A program made the translations under genes and the position numbers. Shown here piece after piece: positions 1 through 7,662 of a stretch of DNA of 39,204 nucleotides. The stretch is from Rhodococcus zopfii NBRC 100606 = JCM 9919 (GTDB taxonomy: Bacteria; Actinomycetota; Actinomycetes; Mycobacteriales; Mycobacteriaceae), in the NCBI RefSeq assembly GCF_001895025.1, contig NZ_BCXI01000057.1:1-39204 (forward strand), read 5' to 3'. Every line of letters starts with the position of its first letter. Within the stretch, counting starts at the first letter, position 1. The notes below the pieces were generated by a model. The model worked only from the letters and a program-made list of their open reading frames with translations, made no database searches and had not been told where the DNA came from.

Positions 1-326
1 TTCCGGGGCAACTGTTCCAGCCTAATCCCATCCGCACACAGACGCAAATCCGTGCCGCTTCCTGAACCAGGGGCGGTGCGAAACCCTACCAGAAGGTTCC
101 GAACCAGTGAAATTCGCAGGCGCCTTCGTCCAACCTCGTTGTCCCGGTCCATCAGGTCCGGGTCGGTGTCCGTGTCGCTCTGACCTGGAATAAGTTACGC
201 GACACCCCAACAGAACACCAAATCGCCAGGTCAACGGCTGTTTTTCGTCGTAGTGGCATGTCGGCGGAACCGGAAACGGGGTGCGTGCGTCGAACCTGAT
301 GAGGGCAGTAGACGGAAGGGGCGGGG
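1..326. other. Left-end stretch with no supportable gene
   Basis: No reading frame here has a convincing ribosome-binding site, recognisable domain or good codon pattern. The frames that stay open on the minus strand run into the antisense of the lipoprotein gene starting at 327 and look like GC-rich shadows. The last 20 bases carry a purine-rich run (GGAAGGGGCGGGG) that can serve as the ribosome-binding region for the gene at 327. Nothing else is evident. Confidence 0.5.
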
Positions 327-836
327 ATGCGCCACGCAATCGCGTTGGTCGTGCTGTCGACCTCGATGCTGCTCGCCGGCTGCGCAGTTGCGGTGACGGG
401 CCGGGCGACGAAGGAGGTTCCTGCCGAGCTCTTCGATCCCTGCATCCTCCCCGAGGATGCGCTCCGAAGCGTCAACGTCGACCCGGCGACCGCTGCGGCC
501 GACTTCTTCGGAGTCCAATCTGAGGGCTGGGAACTTTGCAGTTGGAGGTCCGATTGGTACTTCCTGTCGATCTTCACCACGGACACCACCGTCGAAGAGT
601 TGCGTGCGCGCCCCAAGAACACGGACTTCCAACCCGTCGAGGTAGGAAGACGCGACGCCGTTACCTTCCGCAGCATCTACGAAAGCGAGGCCGATCTGTG
701 CGACCTCACCTATCCGAGTGCTGTCGGCACGGTGATCATCCGCATCAGCACGAGAGGCACCAAGGAACAGCTCGAAGACCCGTGCGCGGTCAGCATCCGT
801 ACCGCTCGTGCGCTCGATTCGTACATCCCCGCGTAG
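327..836 (+). CDS. DUF3558-like lipoprotein (copy A)
   Basis: The 169-residue product is a predicted lipoprotein. It has a short signal peptide with a lipobox LLAGC at residues 15-19, so Cys19 would be lipidated and the mature protein anchored outside the membrane. The body resembles the DUF3558 family of actinobacterial lipoproteins, with a 'DPC' motif just after the N-terminus, a WELCSW-type segment, an 'LCDL' cysteine and a late 'DPC' motif; the four cysteines could form two disulfides. It is 15 bp from an Esx-like gene, and the same pair is repeated immediately downstream. The function of DUF3558 is not established. Linkage to type VII substrates suggests an envelope role near secretion, which is inference. 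The ATG at 327 is chosen because it gives the complete signal peptide. Confidence 0.85.
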   Translation: MRHAIALVVLSTSMLLAGCAVAVTGRATKEVPAELFDPCILPEDALRSVNVDPATAAADFFGVQSEGWELCSWRSDWYFLSIFTTDTTVEELRARPKNTDFQPVEVGRRDAVTFRSIYESEADLCDLTYPSAVGTVIIRISTRGTKEQLEDPCAVSIRTARALDSYIPA

Positions 837-851
837 TCCTCAGGAGGATCT

Positions 852-1223
852 TTGACCACCCCTGCCACCCAGTTCGAGCGACTGACCCACTCTGCGGAAG
901 CCGGCCGTCTCTTCCTGGAGCCGGACGCGGCCACTTCATGCTCCGCCGCCTGCGATCAGTTTCTGGTCGTTCTCGAGGAGCTGAAGAGGAGCACTCGCGA
1001 CCTCCTGTGCAAGGAGGCATGCGGGCACCTTTCCTCCGCCCAGACCCTCGGCCAGAAATTCGACAACAAGGCCATCGGTCCCGGTGGATTCGCCGACGTC
1101 CTCCAACAACACATCGACACCGTCACCCGTATGAAGGCTCTCTTCGACGCAGCCGGCAAGGCTTACGTCGAAACCGACGCTGAGACGCGCGCCCGCATCG
1201 CCGCAGCACACCCCGACAAGTAG
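852..1223 (+). CDS. Small Esx-like helical protein with YxxxD motif (copy A)
   Basis: The 123-residue protein starts at TTG, chosen because a perfect AGGAGG lies at 842-847 with normal spacing. The protein looks all-helical, with a central IGPGGF turn where WXG100 proteins carry their WxG turn. A late AYVETD segment fits the YxxxD/E type VII export signal. A CxxxC motif near residue 29 is shared with the second copy. It lacks a signal peptide. It follows a DUF3558 lipoprotein by 15 bp and is about two-thirds identical by eye to the protein at 1820-2191. Family known: WXG100/Esx proteins form helical hairpins exported by ESX systems. Inferred: this is a divergent ESX cargo or partner of the lipoprotein. 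Confidence 0.7.
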   Translation: MTTPATQFERLTHSAEAGRLFLEPDAATSCSAACDQFLVVLEELKRSTRDLLCKEACGHLSSAQTLGQKFDNKAIGPGGFADVLQQHIDTVTRMKALFDAAGKAYVETDAETRARIAAAHPDK

Positions 1224-1288
1224 AGGGAACCGACAGTCGCTTCGCCGCGTCCAACCCGATAGGCAGCACCAGCAAGGAAGGACGACGG

Positions 1289-1807
1289 ATGCGCGCAGCA
1301 CTCAACGCTGTCCTACTTGCCGCCCTCGGTGCGATGGCCGCAGGTTGCTCGATCGACACGACGATCCCAGGTCGCGCTACCAAAATCGTTCCCGCCACCC
1401 TGTACGACCCCTGCACCCTCCCCGACGACGCGCTCCACGCGATCGGCGTCGATCCTGCCAGCGCCGAGTCCGACTTCGTCGGCGTCCAATCCGAAGGCTG
1501 GGAAGTCTGTGACTGGGAGGCCGACTGGTTCTACATCACCGTGTTCACCACCGACGTCACCGTCGAAGAGTTCCGCGCACGCCCACGAACCGCCGATTTT
1601 CGCGCCGTCGACGTCGGCACCCGCGACGCACACACCTTTCGCAGCACAGCAGCGTCGCAGCTCGGCCTGTGCGACCTCGTCTATTCCAGTTCCCGAGGAA
1701 CGGTCCTCATCCGGGCAGATACGAAAGCCAACGAGCAGATACGTGAAGATCCCTGCACCGTCGTGCTGCGCACAGCCGTCACCCTCGACCCCTATATCCC
1801 AGACTGA
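1289..1807 (+). CDS. DUF3558-like lipoprotein (copy B)
   Basis: The 172-residue paralogue of the lipoprotein at 327-836 has lipobox MAAGC at residues 16-20, so Cys20 is the expected lipidation site. The matching blocks include GRATK, YDPC, VQSEGWE, VTVEEFRARPR, DAHTFRS, LCDLVY and EDPC. The four conserved cysteines are retained, which supports a disulfide-stabilised extracytoplasmic domain. It starts at ATG after an AAGGAAGG ribosome-binding sequence. It sits 12 bp upstream of its Esx-like partner, the same arrangement as copy A. The signal peptide and linker have diverged more than the core. The function of DUF3558 is unknown; a role next to type VII secretion is inference from context. Confidence 0.85.
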   Translation: MRAALNAVLLAALGAMAAGCSIDTTIPGRATKIVPATLYDPCTLPDDALHAIGVDPASAESDFVGVQSEGWEVCDWEADWFYITVFTTDVTVEEFRARPRTADFRAVDVGTRDAHTFRSTAASQLGLCDLVYSSSRGTVLIRADTKANEQIREDPCTVVLRTAVTLDPYIPD

Positions 1808-1819
1808 CAAGGGCCGCCC

Positions 1820-2191
1820 ATGAGGAACCAACAGACGCTGTTCACCCAACTTGCCCAGGAAGCCGAGAGCGGGTGCCTCTTTCTCGAACCCGACGCCGCC
1901 GCAACCTGCACCCAGGCATGCGCGAACTTCCTCGATGTGCTGATCGACTTGAGACACCGAGCGAACACCCTGTTGTGCAAGGAAGCCTTCGGTCACCTCC
2001 CCTCCGCACAAGCCCTCGGCCAGAAGTTCGATGACAAAGCCATCGGCCCCGGCGGGTTCGCCGAAGTCCTCCAGCAGCACATAGACACCGTCACTCGTAT
2101 GAAGACACTCTTCGAAACCGCCGGCAGGGCGTACGTCGAAACCGACGCCGAGACCCGTGACCGTCTCGCCGCGGTTGCGAGTGAGAGGTGA
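1820..2191 (+). CDS. Small Esx-like helical protein with YxxxD motif (copy B)
   Basis: The 123-residue paralogue of the protein at 852-1223 is the same length with no gaps visible by eye. The second half is nearly identical (LGQKFD, KAIGPGGFA, VLQQHIDTVTRMK, AYVETDAETR), while the N-terminal helix differs. The CxxxC motif is conserved as TCTQACANF. YVETD fits the type VII YxxxD/E signal. The stop codon is 3 bases before the start of the PPE-like gene, so translation is probably coupled. Two such proteins could pair as a heterodimer, as EsxA and EsxB do. That is inference; no WxG tryptophan is present. Confidence 0.7.
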   Translation: MRNQQTLFTQLAQEAESGCLFLEPDAAATCTQACANFLDVLIDLRHRANTLLCKEAFGHLPSAQALGQKFDDKAIGPGGFAEVLQQHIDTVTRMKTLFETAGRAYVETDAETRDRLAAVASER

Positions 2192-2194
2192 CCG

Positions 2195-3688
2195 ATGGGC
2201 TTCCCTTCGTTCACCGAGGTCCTGGCCGGCCTTTCGATGCAGGCCGTAGGTCGCGGCGCGCTGGTCATGCCCGATGTGGCCGGGACCATCGATTCGGCCA
2301 GCGGCGCCAGCCGCACCGCATTCCAGTTCCTCGACGCGATGATCGGAGTCGACACGGTCGGGTGGGCGCACGACCGCGCGGCGCGTGATCGGGGCAACGC
2401 CGGACGCGCAGAGCTCGAGTCCTCCTACGGCATCGCCGCTTCCGACTTCGTCGGTGATTTCGAGCCGCCGTCGGTGTCGATGATGGAGTTTTTCGACGGC
2501 ATGTCCCACGCCGAGATCGTGGAGTTCGTCGAGGCGATGCAGCCGGCGCGGATGCAGGAAAGCGTCGACGGTTGGGGGCGCGCGCAGGTCCAACTCGACG
2601 ACCACCTCGAGGTGTTCCGCGATGCGATCTCGGCGGTGTTCGCGGAGCACTGGACGGGTACCACCGCGAGCGTCGCCGGGCGCGGTGTCGCGGACTATTC
2701 GACGAGTCTGACGCAGCTCACCAGTGCGCTTGCACTGGTGACGAACAGCCTCGGCTACGCGAGCGTGGGCATCGAGCAGGTCAAGCAGCGGCTCCCGGAA
2801 CCACCGCAGTCGACGTGGTCGGACGAGCTTCGCAGTTTCTCGATCGCCACGGCATCGCTGTCCGCCGCGAACATCGCGGGCCGAGTGAACAATCTCTTCC
2901 ACGAAGAGGAAGAGGCCCGCGCGACTGCCGTGCGCATCATGCAGGAGGATTACGCGCCGACGGTCACGACCTCGGATTCGCGCGTCCCGGTCCTACCGGC
3001 CGCGTTCGACCCCACGGCCGACGGCAACGCCGGTTCGGGGGGATATCCCGGGTCAGGCGGCGCAACCGGCTCGTCGGGGTCCGGTCGGGGAAGCGGCAGC
3101 AGCGGGTCGGACGGTTCGTCGGCATCGCCCACGGCCTATGGCGGAGGCACCGCAGGCACGACCGGTGATCCCGATGGTTCCGCGGCAGGGGTTTCCGGAT
3201 CTCGAGGAACCGGATCGCAGAGCGAATTCGGGGTGCCGGAGTCGCAGCCTTCGGACGATGCAGCGTCGGGTAGCGCGCGGACCACGGCAGCGTCCGCCGA
3301 TCCCGGAAGCGCTCTGCCCGGATCTGCGGCGGCGTGGCCCGGCAGCAGCACATCACCCGGATCAGGCAACACCGTCGGCAACGGGTCCGGTACGGGTTCG
3401 CCGAGCGCGGGATCACCGGGCACAGGGTCGCCGGGACCGGGCTCGCCGGGCTCGGTCCCGCCCGGATTCGTTTCCGGAACGGCAACCGCTACCCCCGCGG
3501 GTGCCGCACCCGGTGCGGCGCGCGGGGTCGGTCGGATGACTCCGATGCCGATGGGCATGATGCCGCCCGGCGCCGGTTCCGGCGACGACGAGAAGCGCTC
3601 CGTGCCCGGTTACCTCGTCACCGAGGACCACGGCAACGAACTGATCGGCGACATGCCTGCCACGACTCCGCCGGTGCTCGGCGCATGA
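2195..3688 (+). CDS. PPE-like type VII secretion substrate with Gly/Ser/Pro-rich C-terminal half
   Basis: The 497-residue protein has an N-terminal helical region (about 1-255) of PPE/WXG type, with a WTG turn at residues 153-155. It is followed by a low-complexity Gly/Ser/Pro/Thr-rich stretch (about 270-455) and a short conserved-looking tail ending NELIGDMPATTPPVLG. This plan, helical secretion domain plus disordered region plus 'YLVTEDHGNELIGD' tail, is typical of PPE-like proteins in Nocardia and Rhodococcus (established knowledge, from memory). It has no Sec signal peptide. The gene overlaps the EspG-like gene by an ATGA, which fits the family rule that PPE proteins are escorted by EspG. 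Which ESX system exports it cannot be told; none is encoded here. Confidence 0.75.
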   Translation: MGFPSFTEVLAGLSMQAVGRGALVMPDVAGTIDSASGASRTAFQFLDAMIGVDTVGWAHDRAARDRGNAGRAELESSYGIAASDFVGDFEPPSVSMMEFFDGMSHAEIVEFVEAMQPARMQESVDGWGRAQVQLDDHLEVFRDAISAVFAEHWTGTTASVAGRGVADYSTSLTQLTSALALVTNSLGYASVGIEQVKQRLPEPPQSTWSDELRSFSIATASLSAANIAGRVNNLFHEEEEARATAVRIMQEDYAPTVTTSDSRVPVLPAAFDPTADGNAGSGGYPGSGGATGSSGSGRGSGSSGSDGSSASPTAYGGGTAGTTGDPDGSAAGVSGSRGTGSQSEFGVPESQPSDDAASGSARTTAASADPGSALPGSAAAWPGSSTSPGSGNTVGNGSGTGSPSAGSPGTGSPGPGSPGSVPPGFVSGTATATPAGAAPGAARGVGRMTPMPMGMMPPGAGSGDDEKRSVPGYLVTEDHGNELIGDMPATTPPVLGA

Positions 3689-4443
3689 ACCCGACGTGGC
3701 GATTGACGCAACCCGAGTTCGCGGCGGTCTGGCACCTGTTCGGCCGCGACCGCCCACCGTTTCCGTTCCAGTTCCGCAGCACCGACCGCACCATCGACGA
3801 GGCCGTTGTGTCCCGGGCGAGCGCGGCCGCACGAATGCGGCAGGTCCTCGACGAGAACCTGTATGCGGCGTTCGCGACGCTCGCGGATCCGTCGGTGCGC
3901 ATCGGAGCACTGGGCCTGGACCGGCTGAACACGGCGTACGAATCCGCGGTGCGTATCCACGCGGCGGTGCGCGGTGGCCGTGCCGTCGTCGTCGCCGAGA
4001 GCACCCGACCGGACGGTTTCGTCCTCGATGTCGCCCTTGTGTCCTCGGGTGACGCCGCACGCCGGGTGGTGGAGCTGCTGCCGGCCGCTGCGCGGGGCCG
4101 GCGTCCGGCCCTGCACCTCCCCGACCGGGAACCGGACGCCGGTCGGTTGCTGCGCGACAGCCGGTACCGCTCCGGCGGCGAGGTGGCCGCCGAATTCTTC
4201 GACCGGCCCCGCGATTCCACGGGAGAGATCGCGGTGACGCCGGGCGGCGCGGTCGACGCGCGCAGCGACACCGAAACGGAGGGTTTCGGGTGGACGGACT
4301 TCACGGGGGACGGTCGCTATCTCGTGCGTCGGGCGGATCACATCGAGGCGGTTCCGGCCGGGACACGGGACGTCGAACAGCGGATTCTCCACTTGGTGGA
4401 CCGCGCCGGACGCGCCCGTGCGGACCGCTCGGGGGCGTTCTGA
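3685..4443 (+). CDS. EspG-like ESX secretion-associated chaperone
   Basis: The 252-residue cytosolic protein starts MNPTWRLTQPEFAAVWHLFG, a typical EspG opening, with a long mixed alpha/beta body and a C-terminal section on 'EGFGWTDFTGDGRYLVRR'. EspG proteins bind the helical tip of PPE proteins and keep them soluble for ESX export (established knowledge). The ATG at 3685 overlaps the stop of the PPE-like gene (ATGA). A longer in-frame extension back to 3334 exists but would be read through the PPE-like gene, so it is rejected. The pairing makes this the dedicated chaperone for the upstream protein (inference). Confidence 0.75.
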   Translation: MNPTWRLTQPEFAAVWHLFGRDRPPFPFQFRSTDRTIDEAVVSRASAAARMRQVLDENLYAAFATLADPSVRIGALGLDRLNTAYESAVRIHAAVRGGRAVVVAESTRPDGFVLDVALVSSGDAARRVVELLPAAARGRRPALHLPDREPDAGRLLRDSRYRSGGEVAAEFFDRPRDSTGEIAVTPGGAVDARSDTETEGFGWTDFTGDGRYLVRRADHIEAVPAGTRDVEQRILHLVDRAGRARADRSGAF

Positions 4444-4522
4444 CCGGCGCGTCCCCCGTCGACGTAGGGACCGCACCGAAACTCGAGTAACGTTCTCCGT
4501 GAGCTGAGCAAGGAAGGATGCC

Positions 4523-5686
4523 GTGACGTCGACGGGGAACATGGTGGGGTTGTTCGCCGGGATCGGCGGACTCGAGCTGGGACTGCGCGGTCATGGCTGG
4601 AACACCGAGCTGCTCTGCGAGATCGACGCCGGCGCCCAGGCCGTGTTGCGGACCCGGTTCGCGGATGTGCCGCTGCATTCCGACGTCACGAAACTGCGGT
4701 CGCTTCCCCAGCGCACCGAGCTCGTCGCGGCGGGCTTCCCGTGCCAGGACCTGTCTCAGGCCGGCCGGACCGCGGGTATCACCGGTCCCCGATCCAGCCT
4801 GGTCGACGAGGTGTTCCGGCTGGTCAAACGCAAGCAGGGCCCGCGGTGGCTGGTCATCGAGAACGTGCCGTTCATGCTGCAGCTCGCGCGGGGATCGGCG
4901 ATGCGGCACATCACCGACGCGCTCGAGGACCTCGGGTACGCGTGGGCGTATCGGGTGGTCGATGCCCGGGCCTTCGGGTTGCCGCAGCGGCGCCAGCGGG
5001 TCCTGATGGTGGCCTCGCGCACCGACGATCCGCGCACGGTGCTGTTCGGCGAGGATGCTGGCGCCCCCGACGAGGGTGATCCGGCGGCGTACCCGTGCGG
5101 CTTCTATTGGACCGAGGGGGTGCGCGGTCTGGGCTGGGCGGTCAACGCGGTCCCGACGCTCAAGGGAGGCTCGACCGTCGGTATCGCCAGTCCCCCCGCG
5201 GTGCGGTTGCCGTCGGGGGAGATCGTCACGCCCGGCCTCGTCGACGCGGAACGCCTGCAGGGCTTCGATCCGGACTGGACGGCACCGGCCACCGACGCAC
5301 CGGGGGTGCGGACCGGGCATCGGTGGCGGCTCGTCGGCAATGCGGTGAGTGTGCGGATGGCGTCGTGGGTGGGGCATCGGCTGACGAACCGGATCGACTA
5401 TTCGCCCGATCATCAGTCGCCGTTGCGTCCCGGTGATCCGTGGCCGAGTGCCGCGTGGGGTGCGAACCGACGCGCGTTCCGCGTGCACGAATCGCACTGG
5501 CCGGTGCAGGAACCGTACGAGGATCTAGGTGGGTTCCTGGAGGACGCCCGGTTGCTGTCGGCACGCGCGACCGCCGGATTTCTGCGTCGGGCGCGGTCGG
5601 GCAACCTGCGTTTCGTTCCGGGTTTTCTCGACGACGTGGAGAGCCACCTCGATCGGATGGGTGGGTTCCCCGAGGCAGCGGCCTGA
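4523..5686 (+). CDS. dcm: DNA (cytosine-5-)-methyltransferase
   Basis: The 387-residue enzyme methylates cytosine C5 in a specific DNA sequence using S-adenosylmethionine. Visible family motifs are motif I GLFAGIGGLELG (9-20), motif IV PCQDLSQAG (73-81) with catalytic Cys74, motif VI ENV (113-115), motif VIII QRRQR (155-159) and a late RLVGNAVS block for motifs IX/X. About 100 residues follow the last catalytic motif, longer than the minimal enzyme, ending in a basic region with FLRRARSGNLRFVPG. The start is GTG at 4523 with AAGGAAGG upstream. A Vsr gene begins 12 bp after the stop, as with E. coli dcm-vsr. No restriction enzyme gene is adjacent. The recognition sequence cannot be read from the sequence. 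Confidence 0.93.
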   Translation: MTSTGNMVGLFAGIGGLELGLRGHGWNTELLCEIDAGAQAVLRTRFADVPLHSDVTKLRSLPQRTELVAAGFPCQDLSQAGRTAGITGPRSSLVDEVFRLVKRKQGPRWLVIENVPFMLQLARGSAMRHITDALEDLGYAWAYRVVDARAFGLPQRRQRVLMVASRTDDPRTVLFGEDAGAPDEGDPAAYPCGFYWTEGVRGLGWAVNAVPTLKGGSTVGIASPPAVRLPSGEIVTPGLVDAERLQGFDPDWTAPATDAPGVRTGHRWRLVGNAVSVRMASWVGHRLTNRIDYSPDHQSPLRPGDPWPSAAWGANRRAFRVHESHWPVQEPYEDLGGFLEDARLLSARATAGFLRRARSGNLRFVPGFLDDVESHLDRMGGFPEAAA

Positions 5687-5698
5687 CGGGCAGCAGCG

Positions 5699-6121
5699 GT
5701 GTCCGAGCCCGAACGCCCCGCCACCGATCCGGTGACGAGTGCGCGGATGAGCCGGCAGCGGCGTCGCGACACCGCGCCCGAGGTGGCGTTGCGACGTGAA
5801 CTACATCGGCGCGGAGCGCGCTTCTTCGTGGACCGTGCTCCCCTGCCGGGCTTGCGGCGCCGCGCGGACCTGGTGTTTCCGCGGCGTCGTGTCGCGGTGT
5901 ACGTGGACGGTTGTTTCTGGCATCGCTGCCCCGTGCACGCGACCGATCCGAAGAACAACGCCGAGTGGTGGGCCGCGAAGCTCGCCGGGAACGTCTCCAG
6001 GGATCGTGACACCGATGCGCGTCTCGCGGCAGCGGGCTGGACGGTCGTGCGGGTCTGGGAGCACGAGGATCCGCTCGTCGCGGCCGACCGGGTACAGAAC
6101 GCACTGACGCCGCCGTCCTGA
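5699..6121 (+). CDS. vsr: Very short patch repair endonuclease
   Basis: The 140-residue protein nicks DNA 5' of T:G mismatches that arise when 5-methylcytosine deaminates, protecting methylated sites from mutation. Sequence shows the family core: SRQRRRDTAPEVALRRELHRRG near the N-terminus, RRADLVF with the metal-binding Asp57, DGCFWHRCP (70-78) with the zinc cysteines and active-site histidine region, and a WTVVRVWEHE strand at 114-123. The length is normal for Vsr. The start is GTG at 5699. It sits 12 bp behind the methyltransferase, so the two are probably co-transcribed and matched in specificity (inference). Confidence 0.93.
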   Translation: MSEPERPATDPVTSARMSRQRRRDTAPEVALRRELHRRGARFFVDRAPLPGLRRRADLVFPRRRVAVYVDGCFWHRCPVHATDPKNNAEWWAAKLAGNVSRDRDTDARLAAAGWTVVRVWEHEDPLVAADRVQNALTPPS

Positions 6122-6148
6122 CGGACGGCGGCGCCGGTGTCGAGGTGA

Positions 6149-6454
6149 TCAGTGAGATTGCGGCATCCCGCGGTCGGCATTGCTGTGCCGGCCGGCGGGT
6201 TCGAACCGGTCGGTCCAAGCGGTGCCGTCGAACCAGCGCACGAACGCGGGGTGTCCGGGGTCGCTGTACCAACCGGCCGGTCGGGCCGGCGCCTCGGGAT
6301 CCGCGGTCTCGGGCACGGCGGGTGCCGTGACGTCGACGCGGACCGTCGCCGGGGCGCGCGACTTCGACCCGAAGACTCGGGGGCTCAGCAGGGCCAGGAC
6401 GGCCAGCAGGGCAAGAAGCGCCAGCAGCGCGGCGAAAACCCACAGGAAGCTCAC
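6149..6454 (-). CDS. DUF2510 small membrane protein
   Basis: The 101-residue protein has one hydrophobic N-terminal segment (about residues 3-26, very rich in Leu and Ala), a proline/valine linker, and a C-terminal domain with PAGWYSDPGHPAFVRWFDGTAWTDRF. That tryptophan-rich motif is the DUF2510 signature, a short domain common in actinobacterial membrane proteins with unknown function. It is read on the minus strand and ends 28 bases from the end of vsr, so the two genes converge. No partner gene is evident. Confidence 0.8.
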   Translation of the reverse strand: MSFLWVFAALLALLALLAVLALLSPRVFGSKSRAPATVRVDVTAPAVPETADPEAPARPAGWYSDPGHPAFVRWFDGTAWTDRFEPAGRHSNADRGMPQSH

Positions 6455-6513
6455 CGAGCCAGTTTTACATACAGGATGTATGGACTGCTAGCTGCGATAC
6501 AGAACAGTGATCT

Positions 6514-7662
6514 TCACGCCCTGGTCAACTCCGCATAACGCGCGCGGTGCTGATCCGCGGAACCGAACTCGTTCTCGACAGCCGTCAGACGCTTGAAGTA
6601 GTGCCCGACCGCCAGCTCCTCGGTCATGCCCATACCGCCGTGCAGCTGGACCGCGTTCTGTCCGATGAACCGCGCCGCCCGGCTCACGGTGACCTTGGCT
6701 GCCGAGACCGCGCGCGCACGCACCGGCCGCTCCGACTCCAGGTTGAGAATCGCCAGGTAGACCGCGGAAACCGACTGCTCGAGCTCGATGTACATGTCGA
6801 CCATGCGGTGCTGAAGCACCTGGAACGAGCCGATGGGCTGACCGAACTGTTGCCGCTGCTTCGCGTACTCGACGGTGTCGGCCAGCACCTTCCGCATGAG
6901 ACCCACGGCTTCGGCACTCACCGCGGCGGTCGCCTCGTCGACAGCCCGCTCGACCGATTCCCACGCCTCACCCTCGGCGCCGAGCAGCGCGTCGGCGGGC
7001 AGCCGCAGGCCGGTGAACACCAAGTCGGCGGCACGCCGGTCGTCGATGGTCCGGTAGCTGTGGACCTCGACACCCTCGGGCGGATTCTCGGCGTCGAAAT
7101 CGACGAGGAACAGCGAGACGCCGTCGGTGTCGCGGCGCTCCCCCGAGGTCCGGGCGGTCACGAGTAGCTTCTGCGCCCAGGGCGCGCTGCCGACCACGAT
7201 CTTCTCGCCGTCGAGCACCCACGAGTCGCCGTCGCGGCGGGCGGTGGTGGACACGTCGTTCAGCACGTTTCCGGACGTCGGTTCGGTCGCGGCGAACGCG
7301 ACGACGGCTTCGCCCGCGACTATGTCCTCGAGCACCGCCTCGGCGCGTGCACCACCGGTCCGGGCGAGCAGCCCGGCGCCGAGGACAACCGTGTCGACGT
7401 ACGGTTCGACGACGAGGGCGTAGCCGAGCTGTTCGGCGACGATCATCAGCTCGACGGGACCGCCGTCGAGCCCGCCGAACTGCTCCGGCACGGTGGCACC
7501 GAGGATGCCGAGTTCCTCGGCGAAGCCCCGCCAGATGTGCGGCTGGTGGCCGGCACCGATCGTCGCCGCCTTGCGGCTCTCGGCGAGGTCGTAGCGCGAT
7601 GCGAGGAACTTGGCGATCGAGTCGCGGAGCAGTTCCTGTTCCTTGGTCAGACTGAAGTCCAT
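6514..7662 (-). CDS. Acyl-CoA dehydrogenase (FadE), second subunit of a pair
   Basis: The 382-residue flavoenzyme subunit oxidises acyl-CoA to trans-2-enoyl-CoA. The fold is recognisable from MDFSLTKEQELLRDSIAKFL at the N-terminus, GEAVVAFAATEP and GEKIVVGSAPWAQKLLV in the middle, RQQFGQPIGSFQVLQHRMVDM, and QLHGGMGMTEELAVGHYFKRL near the C-terminus. The usual late YEGT glutamate loop is not present. Its ATG overlaps the stop of the upstream fadE (TGATG), so the two are translationally coupled. Actinobacterial fadE pairs of this kind form alpha2beta2 enzymes, including steroid side-chain dehydrogenases (established). The substrate here is unknown. An apparent 746-residue open frame continuing upstream is a shadow. 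Confidence 0.88.
   Translation of the reverse strand: MDFSLTKEQELLRDSIAKFLASRYDLAESRKAATIGAGHQPHIWRGFAEELGILGATVPEQFGGLDGGPVELMIVAEQLGYALVVEPYVDTVVLGAGLLARTGGARAEAVLEDIVAGEAVVAFAATEPTSGNVLNDVSTTARRDGDSWVLDGEKIVVGSAPWAQKLLVTARTSGERRDTDGVSLFLVDFDAENPPEGVEVHSYRTIDDRRAADLVFTGLRLPADALLGAEGEAWESVERAVDEATAAVSAEAVGLMRKVLADTVEYAKQRQQFGQPIGSFQVLQHRMVDMYIELEQSVSAVYLAILNLESERPVRARAVSAAKVTVSRAARFIGQNAVQLHGGMGMTEELAVGHYFKRLTAVENEFGSADQHRARYAELTRA

Noticed and set aside
1313..2902. 529-residue minus-strand open frame
   Set aside because: Covers three well-supported plus-strand genes in antisense; no motifs and no ribosome-binding sequence.
3040..3520. Possible tandem DNA repeat in the Gly/Ser/Pro-rich part of the PPE-like gene
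   Set aside because: The repetition is loose codon bias for Gly, Ser and Pro with no fixed period.
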